Source: Solimicrobium sp040544425 (GTDB lineage: Bacteria; Pseudomonadota; Gammaproteobacteria; Burkholderiales; Burkholderiaceae_D). Taken from it: a stretch of 64,000 nucleotides of DNA. Below the pieces are notes generated by a model. It was not told the origin of the DNA, searched no databases, and worked only from the letters and a program-made list of their open reading frames with translations. Shown here piece by piece: positions 26,155-34,441 of the stretch. The stretch covers positions 1 to 64,000 of the forward strand of contig JBEONO010000003.1 in NCBI GenBank assembly GCA_040544425.1, in the 5' to 3' direction. Both the position numbers and the translations under genes were made by a program. Every line of letters starts with the position of its first letter. The stretch's first letter is position 1.

Positions 26155-27552
26155 TTATGGAGATATCGGATTGGGCTGTGCAGAGGGTGTTTCGGGCACA
26201 TCGCGCACCGTGGCAACCAAATTCCCACCATCCCAATGCACAAAATGGTAACCACGCTTGATCAATTCATCGAGCAGCATCGTCAGCGCGATCACAGTCT
26301 TGGGATGGATATCGTGCATCAATATGATGCCGCGTCCCGAATGTTCCAGTTCTTGCAAAATACGATGCACGATCGATTCAGGCACCGGATCGGACCAGTC
26401 CAGCGAATCGATATTCCACAGCACGGACCGCAAACCGCGTTCACCGATTTCCCCCAGAATCATTGAGTTGCGCGCGCCATATGGTGCACGGAACATGTGG
26501 GTGCGATGAGCATCATCGGGAATAATCAGATCGAGCAAGGCCTGGGTCTTGTCGATCTCCTGATCCACCTCGGTTTGATCGAGTTTAGGTAAAAACGGAT
26601 GGGTAAAGCTGTGATTGCCGATAGCATGACCTGCGCTCAAGATGTCTTTCTCGATCTCTTCGTTGCGAGTCAGCTCGGCATGCCCGTCAGTGACTGTGCC
26701 AAGATTCTGGCCGAGCTGAAAGAAAATTGCCTTGACCTTATATCGTTCCAGGATCGCCAAAATTTCCTTGGTATAGACTGGATGCGGACCATCGTCAAAG
26801 CTGAGTAAAACACTGCCTTTTTCAAGCTGCAAACCTTGCCATTCATTCTGCCTGGCTTGCACTACCAGCTCTTCGGTCTTGTCGGACGGCAGGGCCTGCT
26901 GTTCAGCAGTGGGGATGGCGCTCTTGAATGTATCGATTAAACCGGCTGCCGGATATTGTTGTTCGACTGTTGCTATATAGGCGGTCCAGGCCGGGCGTAG
27001 AGGTTTGATTGGCCGGATCGTTTTTTCACTTAATGCAGCACTTAATTCTTCACCATACTTGTTGTGCGCAAGGGCCAATTTTTTCAAAATGCCACGAATT
27101 TGCTTCGCTTGCGCCGCGTTGAGCGTGGCCTTCTTTGCCACCTCGGTGACGATGCCGCGCACCGCAAACAAATCTGCGTCCAATAGCGACGGATTGCTCA
27201 GCGCGGCCAAAAAATCATCAACCTCTGATGGCCCGCTTTTGGGATGAGCCAGCAGGCGTTCAACAATGGTGGCTGACAGACGTTGATCTTCTACAAACAG
27301 GTATTCGCCGACACGTACCGCCTCTTGATGCTGTTGGTGGGTGATGGTGGGCGTCGTGCTGTATCCTTGCAAGGACAGAATGCGCTTGTAATTGGCAATC
27401 AGTGTGAGCACCGACTCTGCTATTGGGGTCGGCGTAGCAGCACTGGGCGCGGTTTGCGCCATAATATTCAGGCTGATCGCTAACAATGAGACCAAAATCA
27501 GGACTCTGGACAGTGATTTTGTATTGGATACCATTGAAAAATTGGAAAGCAT
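26155..27552 (-). CDS. Secreted polysaccharide deacetylase (NodB domain)
   Basis: The 465-residue product has an N-terminal signal sequence (RVLILVSLLAISLNIMAQ), a roughly 200-residue helical region of unknown role, and a carbohydrate esterase 4 domain. The metal and catalytic motifs are clear: SFDDGPHPVYTKE, GNHSFTHPFL, the FRAPYGARN motif, the WNIDSLDWSDP strand and the IILMHDIHPKT end. It would deacetylate N-acetylated sugars of peptidoglycan or an exopolysaccharide outside the cytoplasmic membrane. Either the Met at 27552 or that at 27534 may be the start; neither has a clear ribosome-binding site. Confidence 0.88.
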   Translation of the reverse strand: MLSNFSMVSNTKSLSRVLILVSLLAISLNIMAQTAPSAATPTPIAESVLTLIANYKRILSLQGYSTTPTITHQQHQEAVRVGEYLFVEDQRLSATIVERLLAHPKSGPSEVDDFLAALSNPSLLDADLFAVRGIVTEVAKKATLNAAQAKQIRGILKKLALAHNKYGEELSAALSEKTIRPIKPLRPAWTAYIATVEQQYPAAGLIDTFKSAIPTAEQQALPSDKTEELVVQARQNEWQGLQLEKGSVLLSFDDGPHPVYTKEILAILERYKVKAIFFQLGQNLGTVTDGHAELTRNEEIEKDILSAGHAIGNHSFTHPFLPKLDQTEVDQEIDKTQALLDLIIPDDAHRTHMFRAPYGARNSMILGEIGERGLRSVLWNIDSLDWSDPVPESIVHRILQELEHSGRGIILMHDIHPKTVIALTMLLDELIKRGYHFVHWDGGNLVATVRDVPETPSAQPNPISP

Positions 27553-27638
27553 GAATTAGTCTGGTTAAAGTGTCATCAGCGCAGGATGTCGCAGGCGCCT
27601 ATGATAGCCAGAAAACCTTTAGATTGAAATTGAATTCA

Positions 27639-28427
27639 ATGACCGCATTCTCACTTGATCGCTATTTTGAACGCATTCAGTTTCGTGGCGTGGCGGACGC
27701 AACACTTGCCACCGTCGCTGATGTGATGCGTTGTCAAATGCAGCACGTGCCATTTGAAAATCTGGATATTCAGGCTGGGAAGATTATTTCATTGGATCAT
27801 GGCGATATTGTTGAAAAGCTACTGACTCGTCAGCGCGGCGGGTATTGCTATGAGGTGAATGGTCTGTTTGCCATGGCCCTGGAGGCTTTGCACATTCCCT
27901 ATTTTTTTGTCGCAGCCCGGCCGGCTGCGCATGGCGTAAAAAAACCCAAGATCCATATGGCGGTGATCGTGCAGTGTGATGGCGAGAACTGGCTATGCGA
28001 TTGTGGTTTTGGCGGTTACGGAATCCGTGCGCCAATGCGGGTCAATGTGTTCGATACGCCGGTCAGTCACGATGGAGAGTTATGCATGATAACGCGTGAC
28101 GGTGCTGATGAGTTCCTGTTGCAAACCAAGGTTCATGACGACTGGGAAGCACTGTACGTGTTTGATTTGACCCCGCAAAACTGGGAAGATTTTGCTCCAG
28201 CCAATTTGTACAATTCAACCGATCGTGACTCGTTTTTCGTCAGAAAATTATTGGTGGTGATTTGTACGCCGAACGGCAGGAAAATTTTGCTGGGGAATGC
28301 TTTGAAAATTATCAGCAATGGCAAAACCGAAAAACGCCTCCTCGCGCCGGAACAACGTGCTGTCGTATTGCGCGAGGAGTTTGGCTTGCTGGCATTACCC
28401 AGTCAGGAAAATTTACTGATTGGCTAA
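27639..28427 (+). CDS. nat: Arylamine N-acetyltransferase
   Basis: The 262-residue cytoplasmic enzyme transfers acetyl from acetyl-CoA to arylamines or hydrazines. The Cys-His-Asp triad is visible as C70 in RQRGGYCYEVN, H106 in PKIHMAVIV and D121 in WLCDCGFGG. I chose the ATG at 27639 because MTAFSLDRYFERIQF matches the usual N terminus; an upstream in-frame start at 27570 adds 23 residues. It is divergent from the deacetylase gene and its 3' end overlaps the convergent ThDP enzyme by 15 bases. Confidence 0.92.
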   Translation: MTAFSLDRYFERIQFRGVADATLATVADVMRCQMQHVPFENLDIQAGKIISLDHGDIVEKLLTRQRGGYCYEVNGLFAMALEALHIPYFFVAARPAAHGVKKPKIHMAVIVQCDGENWLCDCGFGGYGIRAPMRVNVFDTPVSHDGELCMITRDGADEFLLQTKVHDDWEALYVFDLTPQNWEDFAPANLYNSTDRDSFFVRKLLVVICTPNGRKILLGNALKIISNGKTEKRLLAPEQRAVVLREEFGLLALPSQENLLIG

Positions 28428-30155
28428 TGCCGTATTGCGAATAGCTTCGAGCGTTGCGCCGGGCGTAATCAAATTGCCGTCGTAACGCAATTCGATCAAG
28501 GCCGGCAGTTTCTTCTCGCGACTGAATGCCAATGCACGTTGCAAAGCTGGCGCAAACTCAGCGGTGTGCGTGACAACCTCTCCCGATCCGCCATAAGCGC
28601 GTGCCAACGCAGCGAAGTCTGGATTATGTAATTCGGTACCCACCTGACGATTCGGAAATTCGCGTTCCTGATGCATGCGGATTGTTCCATACATCCCGTT
28701 ATTAAACAGCAGCACCACCACGCCAGCACCATATTGTGCCGCCGTTGCCAGTTCCTGACCGTTCATCATAAATTCACCGTCACCGGCAAAGGTCACCACA
28801 GTGCGGTCCGGATAGGTGATTTTGGCCGCGATGCCAGATGGCACGCTGTAACCCATGGCCCCGGAGGTCGGCGCCAACTGGGTGCGCATCATGCCATAGC
28901 GATAGTAGCGGTGCGCCCAGGTGGTGTGATTGCCGGCGCCGTTAGTGATAATCGTATCCGCAGGTATCTGGGCGCGCAGTTCCTGCACGACCTGCCAGAG
29001 ATTCAGCGGTTGGGTGCCATCCCTGAATATTGGTGCTTCGGTCTGATTGGCTTCGTAGTCGGCGCGACCTTGCTCGACACTCAGCTGCCAGTTGCCAACC
29101 TTGGGCAGGCCGGCCAAGGCAACGGCAATCTGCGGCATGCCGCTGTTGATCAACATGTCAGCCTGATACACCCGGCCCAGCTCGAGTGCATCGCTATGAA
29201 TATGAATCAAACTTTGTTTGGGAACCGGCGCTTCCAGGATGCTGTAGCCGCTGGTGGTCATTTCACCCAGACGCGGGCCGATGGCAATCACCAGATCGGC
29301 CTGTCTGATACGGTCGGCCAATTTTGGATTGATGCCGATACCTACATCGCCGATGTAATTCGGATGCTGATTATCAAACAAATCCTGAAAACGGAAGGCA
29401 CAGGCAATCGGAATATTTTGCAGCTCGGCAAAGCGCTGAATATTGATGCACGCCGCCTTATTCCAGCCGCCGCCCCCTAGAATCACGATTGGTCTTTGTG
29501 ATTTTGCCAAACGCAGCGTGAGCTCATCGATCTGCTGGCCGCTGGCCGAGGCCTGCACCGGCTGATAATGACGCATCGCGGGGATTTTTTCGTTCGGTAC
29601 CAGTTGCGACAGCATGTCTTCCGGCAGCGCCAAAACAACTGGGCCTGGACGTCCGCTGGTAGCTATCTGAAACGCGCGCGCTACATATTCATGAACGCGG
29701 TCGGCCCGGTCGATCTGCGCGACCCATTTCGCCATCTGGCCGTACATCCGGCGGTAATCGATTTCCTGAAATGCTTCACGCTCGACAAAATCATTGCCGA
29801 CCTGACCAATAAACAAAATCATCGGCGTTGAATCCTGATACGCGGTATGTACGCCAATCGACGCATTGGTTGCCCCAGGTCCGCGCGTGACAAAGCAGAT
29901 ACCCGGCTTGCCGGTCAACTTGCCGTAGGCTTCGGCCATGTATGCCGATCCGCCTTCCTGACGATTGATGATGAAGCGGATCGGTGCCTTGATATGCGAA
30001 GTATTGTTTTTATGCTCATGCAAGGCATCCAGAACCGGCAGATAGCTCTCGCCGGGTACCCCGAAAATGGTATCAACGCCATGCAACTGCAACGCGTCGA
30101 CGATCAATTGGCCGCCGGAACGGGATGAAAGGGGGGAAGTTGTTGAATTGGGCAT
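28413..30155 (-). CDS. Thiamine diphosphate-dependent enzyme (acetolactate synthase-like)
   Basis: The 580-residue protein has the three-domain layout of the POX/ALS family: an N-terminal Pyr domain with the catalytic Glu in NRQEGGSAYMAEAYG (about 67-81), a central domain (IVILGGGGWNKAA), and a C-terminal PP domain with the ThDP motif GDGEFMMNGQELATA followed by NNGMYGTIRMHQ. It would decarboxylate a 2-oxo acid in the cytoplasm. It is not next to a small regulatory subunit or other ilv genes, so it is more likely a catabolic homologue than IlvB. The substrate is unknown. Confidence 0.87.
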   Translation of the reverse strand: MPNSTTSPLSSRSGGQLIVDALQLHGVDTIFGVPGESYLPVLDALHEHKNNTSHIKAPIRFIINRQEGGSAYMAEAYGKLTGKPGICFVTRGPGATNASIGVHTAYQDSTPMILFIGQVGNDFVEREAFQEIDYRRMYGQMAKWVAQIDRADRVHEYVARAFQIATSGRPGPVVLALPEDMLSQLVPNEKIPAMRHYQPVQASASGQQIDELTLRLAKSQRPIVILGGGGWNKAACINIQRFAELQNIPIACAFRFQDLFDNQHPNYIGDVGIGINPKLADRIRQADLVIAIGPRLGEMTTSGYSILEAPVPKQSLIHIHSDALELGRVYQADMLINSGMPQIAVALAGLPKVGNWQLSVEQGRADYEANQTEAPIFRDGTQPLNLWQVVQELRAQIPADTIITNGAGNHTTWAHRYYRYGMMRTQLAPTSGAMGYSVPSGIAAKITYPDRTVVTFAGDGEFMMNGQELATAAQYGAGVVVLLFNNGMYGTIRMHQEREFPNRQVGTELHNPDFAALARAYGGSGEVVTHTAEFAPALQRALAFSREKKLPALIELRYDGNLITPGATLEAIRNTALANQ

Positions 30156-30248
30156 GAGGGGTAGTCGTGCGAGGAAAAGACGATACCCTACCAGAAATCG
30201 CCGCTTTGTTCAGCTTTTATCCCTGGCACTCTGGTAGAATCCGTCTCC

Positions 30249-30603
30249 GAAGCAAGCCAGACAGCCGCTGGTTTTCATCGCCTTGCATGCAAAGTGATGA
30301 AAACGGGAGGAAGGTCCGGACTCCACAGAGCAGGGTGACGGTTAACGGCCGTCCGTCGAAAGTCGAAAGTGCAGTTGGCTCAAGATATAAGACGAGGAAC
30401 AGGGCCACAGAGACGAGCGTATTTAGTTACGGTGAAACGCGGTATCCTCCACCCGGAGCAATTTCAAATAGGCACGCATTGAGGCGGCTCGCGGAGCGTG
30501 CGGGTAGAAAGCTTGAGCCCTGAGGCAACTCAGGGCCTAGAGGAATGGCTGTCATAACAGCAGTGATGCTGTCGTAACAGAATCCGGCCTATCGGCTTGC
30601 TTC
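30249..30603 (+). ncRNA. rnpB: RNase P RNA component (class A)
   Basis: The ribozyme that trims tRNA 5' leaders. The ends pair exactly in P1: GAAGCAAGCC (30249-30258) with GGCTTGCTTC (30594-30603). The conserved CR-I region (GAGGAAGGTCCGGACTCC, about 30307-30324), the ACAGGGCCACAGAGA segment and the 3' AGAGGAATGGCTGTCA and ACAGAATCCGGCCTATCGG blocks are all present. The class A form and these variants match betaproteobacteria. An ATTTTTA run after 30603 may end transcription. Confidence 0.96.
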
Positions 30604-30686
30604 ATTTTTAACTTCTTGATATTGGGCTGTTGCTGGTGCCTTGAACACGCTCATCTGGATCTAAAAAATTATCCAGCCAAACCAGT

Positions 30687-31121
30687 TCAAATGATCCCGT
30701 GTGACTTCGCCAAATAGACGCTTACTGCAGTCAGAGCTGGGACCACCGCATCTCTGGCACATTGCTGAGCATATTGCCAATAGTCCGGAGCGCCTTTGTT
30801 TCTGCATGAGGCGGCCGATCCAGCGACGTACAGACCAATGCCGATCCCGATCCACAGACCCTGGCTGGCTTTGAAATTCGGAGACTCGTGCATCATGTGA
30901 TCGCACCCAACACTGGTCAGGCCGGCGCCAAGCATTGCGGCACCCATGCAACGTGTTCCGTAAAAAACAGCTCCGCTACTGCATATATTTTTCAGTTGCG
31001 TTTGGCCGGGCGGCCCATCAAGAATGAGTTCGGAATGGTCTTCATGGTCCTGACCATCCAATGGGATGCTTTCATGGTCGTGTGACTGGATACCAAAGTA
31101 GCTTTTAATTGCAGATATCAT
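30687..31121 (-). CDS. Hypothetical small protein with hydrophobic C-terminal half
   Basis: The 144-residue product begins MISAIKSYFGIQSHDHES, has an acidic His/Asp/Glu-rich segment (about 13-35), and then two hydrophobic stretches (about 52-70 and 90-108, GLWIGIGIGLYVAGSAASC) that may enter a membrane. There are five or six Cys. I recognise no family. The ATG at 31121 is used; an in-frame GTG at 31214 would add 31 residues. It is the first of a group of small unknown genes filling the space between rnpB and mraZ. Confidence 0.55.
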   Translation of the reverse strand: MISAIKSYFGIQSHDHESIPLDGQDHEDHSELILDGPPGQTQLKNICSSGAVFYGTRCMGAAMLGAGLTSVGCDHMMHESPNFKASQGLWIGIGIGLYVAGSAASCRNKGAPDYWQYAQQCARDAVVPALTAVSVYLAKSHGII

Positions 31122-31363
31122 GAGCGTAACTTTCAATGTCAGGCCGAAGTAACCATGTAAGGTGGGGCGGATTTTGATGTCGTTGGCAAGGTGTGTAAAC
31201 CCCGGAAAAGCCACAATTTACAGTTCATCAAGTGACAATTTCGCGTATTTCTATGCGGGATATTACCAATTTCAATCCGAGAACATGGTTATTATTCTGG
31301 TCGGCTGGTGTTTGCCTTGACTAGATTAGTCATAACAACATTCAATCTTTTACCGGAGGATAT

Positions 31364-31630
31364 ATGCAAGGTATAAAGTCAGATAAGCTGTCCGCCACCA
31401 ACCAGGAACAAAAAACAGCTCCGCAAAACAATGCGCCGCCTTCAGCCCAAATGCTTGATCTTTTGATCGGCAGTGCGCCAATGGTCGAGCGGCGCGATCA
31501 TAAATTAATCGGTCCGACAGATTCGGACGGCTCACGCCAGACTTGTCTGAAGCGGTTAACCTTGATCGGCGTCCCAATTGGCGTGTCTGCTTTTGGCTGG
31601 AACAGCGACCGAGCTGTAATAGCTCCTTAA
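31364..31630 (+). CDS. Hypothetical 88-residue protein
   Basis: A very good ribosome-binding site (CCGGAGGATAT) precedes the ATG. The product starts with a polar Gln/Ser/Asn/Pro-rich region (about 1-30), then a basic segment (ERRDHKL, CLKRL) and a short hydrophobic end (TLIGVPIGVSAFGW). It has no homologue I know. It is followed after 25 bases by another small gene on the same strand, probably in one transcript. GACTA-GAT-TAGTC, a small palindrome at 31319-31331, lies just upstream and may be an operator. Confidence 0.6.
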   Translation: MQGIKSDKLSATNQEQKTAPQNNAPPSAQMLDLLIGSAPMVERRDHKLIGPTDSDGSRQTCLKRLTLIGVPIGVSAFGWNSDRAVIAP

Positions 31631-31655
31631 TTTTTTTAATTTAAGGGAGAAATTC

Positions 31656-31970
31656 ATGGAATCTGTTACTACTCAATCGATCAATCCCACCCCCCATCCC
31701 TGTGTGTCAGACGCGACAAAAAAAGCGCACTCAACTGAGTCGCACTGCCAGCAAGCGCCGCTGAAATCCTCAGATCATGCCCATGAGTTGTCTGAGCATG
31801 ACAGGCGGGACGCAGCAGCATTACTGGGCATTTGTGGGCGCCTGCATAGTTATTTTGGTTACCACACACTCGTCATACCGCTTGTGCTGCACCTTGTTAC
31901 GTTGAATGTGATTCGTACTTACGCAAGCGCGGCACTGATCAGATCGATCAAAAAAGTCAAGCCGATTTGA
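31656..31970 (+). CDS. Hypothetical 104-residue protein with one hydrophobic segment
   Basis: AAGGGAG lies before the ATG. The product has a Ser/Thr/Pro/His-rich N terminus (MESVTTQSINPTPHPC), a charged middle with His/Asp/Glu (SSDHAHELSEHDRRDA), then a long hydrophobic helix (YHTLVIPLVLHLVTLNVI, about 66-88) and a basic end (IRSIKKVKP). This would suit a single-pass protein. The plan, polar N terminus, charged linker and hydrophobic C terminus, recurs in its neighbours. The family is unknown. It is probably co-transcribed with the gene before it. Confidence 0.6.
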   Translation: MESVTTQSINPTPHPCVSDATKKAHSTESHCQQAPLKSSDHAHELSEHDRRDAAALLGICGRLHSYFGYHTLVIPLVLHLVTLNVIRTYASAALIRSIKKVKPI

Positions 31971-32070
31971 CTGATGTACCTGGTCGGTGCGCCTCAGGGT
32001 AACCGACCTAATCTCCTCAACCTTTCCTGAATTTCTGGAACATGGTGTTCTTCGAAAATTACCCGAATAA

Positions 32071-32196
32071 AGGCACTCGTCTCAGCCAGTCCGGCAAAAA
32101 TTGCTAGGAGTCTGCGCGGTAGAACGAATCGAAGCGAAAAATCGGCTGAGCGAGGACAGATTTTGCCTATTTTTTAGTCAATACTTAATGTATTGA
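32071..32196 (+). pseudogene. Decayed 3' fragment related to the adjacent 32174-32494 gene
   Basis: The plus-strand frame after the TAA at 32068 reads LLGVCAVERIEAKNRLS from 32101. The neighbouring minus-strand gene encodes LLGVCAAELNRLQNRLS: 11 of 17 positions are identical. At base level this is the left arm of an inverted repeat with the 3' end of that gene. No start or ribosome-binding site exists for the fragment. It is best read as a truncated second copy that lies tail to tail with the intact gene. Confidence 0.65.
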
Positions 32197-32272
32197 CTAA
32201 AAAATAGGCGAGATATGGACCGCTCAGGCGGTTTTGCAGCCGATTCAGTTCTGCCGCGCAGACTCCTAGCAG
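32101..32272. repeat. Imperfect inverted repeat, arms about 83 bp, with perfect 20-bp core arms
   Basis: The left arm 32101-32184 and right arm 32190-32272 are inverted copies. The outer 18 bases (from TGCTAGGAG) and the inner 20 bases (32165-32184 with 32190-32209) match perfectly; the middle has decayed. The centre is TTAAT. The right arm is the coding 3' end of the 32174-32494 gene, whose stop codon lies in the left core arm. Confidence 0.9.
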
Positions 32273-32494
32273 CGATAATCCCGCGACATAACGATGATTG
32301 GCCATGCAGAAAATGCCGGCCGCACCAAAAGGGTAGGACGCGAATTCCAGTATCCTCGGGTTGCGTGCAAGCACGGGTGGAAAACTGAACGTGATTGCCA
32401 CACGAGGTGGTTCGGACCGATTGGTTGGAGTGGGCGCGGCGTGATTGGTTTGGTGTTGCCGGGTAACGGTTGATGGTACTGAAGTAGTTTCCAT
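32174..32494 (-). CDS. Hypothetical 106-residue protein with hydrophobic C-terminal half
   Basis: A strong ribosome-binding site (GAGGAAG) precedes the ATG. The N terminus is Thr/Ser/Gln/His/Pro-rich (METTSVPSTVTRQHQTNH), and the second half is hydrophobic and aromatic (YPFGAAGIFCMANHRYVAGLSLLGVC split at about 54-80, then LAYFLVNTLSID). No family is recognised. The gene has a truncated inverted relative directly downstream, so it belongs to a duplicating family. Its end lies within the perfect core of the inverted repeat. Confidence 0.58.
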   Translation of the reverse strand: METTSVPSTVTRQHQTNHAAPTPTNRSEPPRVAITFSFPPVLARNPRILEFASYPFGAAGIFCMANHRYVAGLSLLGVCAAELNRLQNRLSGPYLAYFLVNTLSID

Positions 32495-32891
32495 GTCTCT
32501 TCCTCAAAAAAAGTGGCCATTTAAATGACGGTATTTTTACTTTGCTACCAGGCCGATTGATAGCTCGAAAATGCTAAGTAGCAGATCCAAGCTAGACCAC
32601 TGCTGAAATTACATAGCTCAAATTGAGTCATTTTTATCGGGAAACCTTGCCAAAATGGTCCGATTTTCGAAGCGAACTCAATCACGCACATTTTTCATTA
32701 AAGCAACACAGAAAAACAAGCCTCTCCCTCTAAATGCCAATCAAGAAATCCGTAAAACCATGTGTATAGCTAAGCTATAACATTCACTTCCTCCGCTAAG
32801 TTATTAATTTTACGCAATATTTCAATTATCAAGTGCTTGAGCAATCGCAGCTAAGTCATTGACTTCATTGTAAAAATTCCTGTTTTTTCGC
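32495..32891. other. Gene-free AT-rich stretch before the dcw promoter
   Basis: About 400 bases without a plausible gene. The one clear element is TATAGCT-A-AGCTATA at 32765-32779, a perfect 15-bp palindrome of unknown role. The stretch is visibly AT-richer than the flanking genes, like the rest of the rnpB-mraZ interval. Confidence 0.6.
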
Positions 32892-32920
32892 TTGACCGCA
32901 GGAATCGCTTCCTCTAAAGT
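32892..32920 (+). promoter_or_regulatory. Candidate promoter of the dcw cluster
   Basis: TTGACC (32892-32897) is separated by 17 bases from TAAAGT (32915-32920), a reasonable sigma-70 pair. Transcription would start near 32927, inside the MraZ-box array, as in the E. coli Pmra arrangement where the repressor sites lie at the start point. Confidence 0.6.
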
Positions 32921-32954
32921 GGGAGTTAGTGTAAAAAAGTGTCTATTTGTGGGA
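32919..32954 (+). promoter_or_regulatory. MraZ-box array, four repeats with 10-bp period
   Basis: GTGGGA, GTGTAA, GTGTCT and GTGGGA start at 32919, 32929, 32939 and 32949, each separated by four bases. MraZ is known to bind direct (T)GTGGGN repeats with this helical spacing ahead of its own gene and to repress the cluster. Four boxes exceed the three described for E. coli; the two outer ones are consensus and the inner two degenerate. Confidence 0.8.
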
Positions 32955-32985
32955 TATTTCCGAGAAATATCCCGCAGTTTTTTTT
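32951..32985 (+). terminator. Intrinsic-terminator-like hairpin in the mraZ leader (possible attenuator)
   Basis: GGGATATTTC (32951-32960) pairs perfectly with GAAATATCCC (32964-32973) around CGA, followed by GCAG and eight T. The left arm overlaps the fourth MraZ box. It lies after the promoter and 29 bases before the mraZ start, with no promoter-like sequence in between, so dcw transcripts would have to read through it. Confidence 0.65.
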
Positions 32986-33013
32986 AATTTCCCCATTCCC
33001 CAAGAGGTTCACT

Positions 33014-33442
33014 GTGTTTCAAGGTGCGTCTGCTCTGACACTCGATGCGAAAGGCCGGATGACGATTCCGACCAGGCATCGTGACGCCCTGTTAGTGCAG
33101 TGTGAAGGCCGCATCACTTTAACGCGCCATCCGCACGGTTGTCTGTTGCTGTTCCCGCGCCCGACCTGGGAATCGCATCGCGACGAGATCGCCAAATGGC
33201 CGATGTCGGCGCGGTCCTGGCAGCGGATTTTTCTCGGCAACGCCTGCGATGTTGAGATGGACGGTACGGGCCGAATCCTGGTTGCCCCGGAATTGCGCAG
33301 CGCGGTAGAGTTGGCGCGTGATGTCATGATGCTGGGCATGGGCACCCATTTTGAAATCTGGGATGCGCAAAAACTTGCCGCCAGCGAGGCAGACGCCATC
33401 GCAACCGGCATGCCTGACGTGCTGAGTAACTTCTCTTTCTGA
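33014..33442 (+). CDS. mraZ: Transcriptional regulator MraZ
   Basis: The 142-residue protein has two SpoVT/AbrB-like MraZ repeats with the DxxxR signature: TLDAKGRMTIPTRHR near residue 10 and EMDGTGRILVAPELR near 80. It forms a ring and represses the dcw promoter by binding the repeats upstream. The GTG at 33014 is the start, giving VFQGASALTLDAKGR as in other MraZ proteins, with AGAGG six bases before. The upstream in-frame start at 32939 lies inside the operator and is rejected. Confidence 0.95.
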   Translation: MFQGASALTLDAKGRMTIPTRHRDALLVQCEGRITLTRHPHGCLLLFPRPTWESHRDEIAKWPMSARSWQRIFLGNACDVEMDGTGRILVAPELRSAVELARDVMMLGMGTHFEIWDAQKLAASEADAIATGMPDVLSNFSF

Positions 33443-33454
33443 TCAGGGGTGAGC

Positions 33455-34441
33455 ATGACTAATCCCCACCCAACATTACCGCCAACTGATCCTGCATCCA
33501 ACCAGCAGTTCGTGCACAGTACAGTGCTGCTCCATGAAGCGATCGACGCATTCCAGCCACTGAAGGCGGATGGTATTTATGTCGACGGCACGTTTGGACG
33601 CGGCGGTCATAGCCGCCTGTTGCTGTCGCAATTGTCGCCAACGGCAAAATTGATCGCGTTTGACAAAGACCTGCAGGCAATTGCGAACGCCAAACAAATT
33701 CACGATCCGCGCTTTTCCATCGTCCACAACAGCTTTGCCACCTTGCAGGCCGAACTGCAGGCGCGCGGCATCCATCATGTTGACGGCGTATTGCTCGATT
33801 TAGGTATTTCATCTCCACAGGTTGACGACGCGACCCGTGGATTCAGTTTTCGTGCCGATGGTCCACTCGATATGCGGATGGATACCACGCGCGGCGTGTC
33901 AGCAGCAACCTGGTTAGAGACGGCAACGGAAAAAAACATAGAGGAGGTTATAAGAAATTATGGGGAAGAACGGTTTGCTTTTCAGATTGCAAAGGCGATT
34001 ACAGCTCGCCGACAGCTCGGACCAATTTCAAGCACACGAGAGCTTGCCGAACTCGTGGCTGGTGCCGTCAAGACGCGTGAAAAAGGTAAGGATCCGGCCA
34101 CTCGTACCTTCCAGGCTATCCGGATTTTCATCAATCAGGAACTTGAAGACCTTGAAAGCGGCCTGACGCAGGCGTTTGATCTGCTGGCCACCGACGGTAA
34201 ATTGGTGGTGATCAGTTTTCATTCCCTGGAAGACCGGATCGTCAAGCAATTCATGGCACAGAAGGCGGTCGTAAAACAACCTGACCGACGCCTGCCAATC
34301 CGCACGGCGGATCTGCCGCAGCCGCTGATGAAATTGTTGGGCCGTGTAAAACCGGGCGATGCTGAGATCGCGGCCAATCCGCGCGCCCGTTCGGCGATCA
34401 TGCGCGTGGCCCAGCGCCTGCCTGCAGCGGGTGCGCAATGA
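33455..34441 (+). CDS. rsmH: 16S rRNA (cytosine(1402)-N4)-methyltransferase RsmH
   Basis: The 328-residue SAM-dependent enzyme (formerly MraW) methylates C1402 in the ribosomal P site. The SAM-binding region is GIYVDGTFGRGGHS (about 39-52), the catalytic region DGVLLDLGISSPQVDD, and the conserved C-terminal ISFHSLEDRIVKQFM is present. The ATG at 33455 with AGGGG five bases upstream is preferred to the in-frame GTG at 33449. Its last four bases overlap the ftsL start (ATGA). Confidence 0.95.
   Translation: MTNPHPTLPPTDPASNQQFVHSTVLLHEAIDAFQPLKADGIYVDGTFGRGGHSRLLLSQLSPTAKLIAFDKDLQAIANAKQIHDPRFSIVHNSFATLQAELQARGIHHVDGVLLDLGISSPQVDDATRGFSFRADGPLDMRMDTTRGVSAATWLETATEKNIEEVIRNYGEERFAFQIAKAITARRQLGPISSTRELAELVAGAVKTREKGKDPATRTFQAIRIFINQELEDLESGLTQAFDLLATDGKLVVISFHSLEDRIVKQFMAQKAVVKQPDRRLPIRTADLPQPLMKLLGRVKPGDAEIAANPRARSAIMRVAQRLPAAGAQ

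Noticed and set aside
26034..26261. 75-codon plus-strand frame after the candidate effector
   Set aside because: Mostly opposite the end of the deacetylase gene, with a basic random-looking product. The palindrome CTGCTTAAGCAG at 26106-26117 inside it has no T-run, so it is not called as a terminator.
31982..32008. GGTCGGT/ACCGACC hairpin after the 31656-31970 gene
   Set aside because: A seven-base stem with a 13-base loop and no T-run; not convincing as a terminator.
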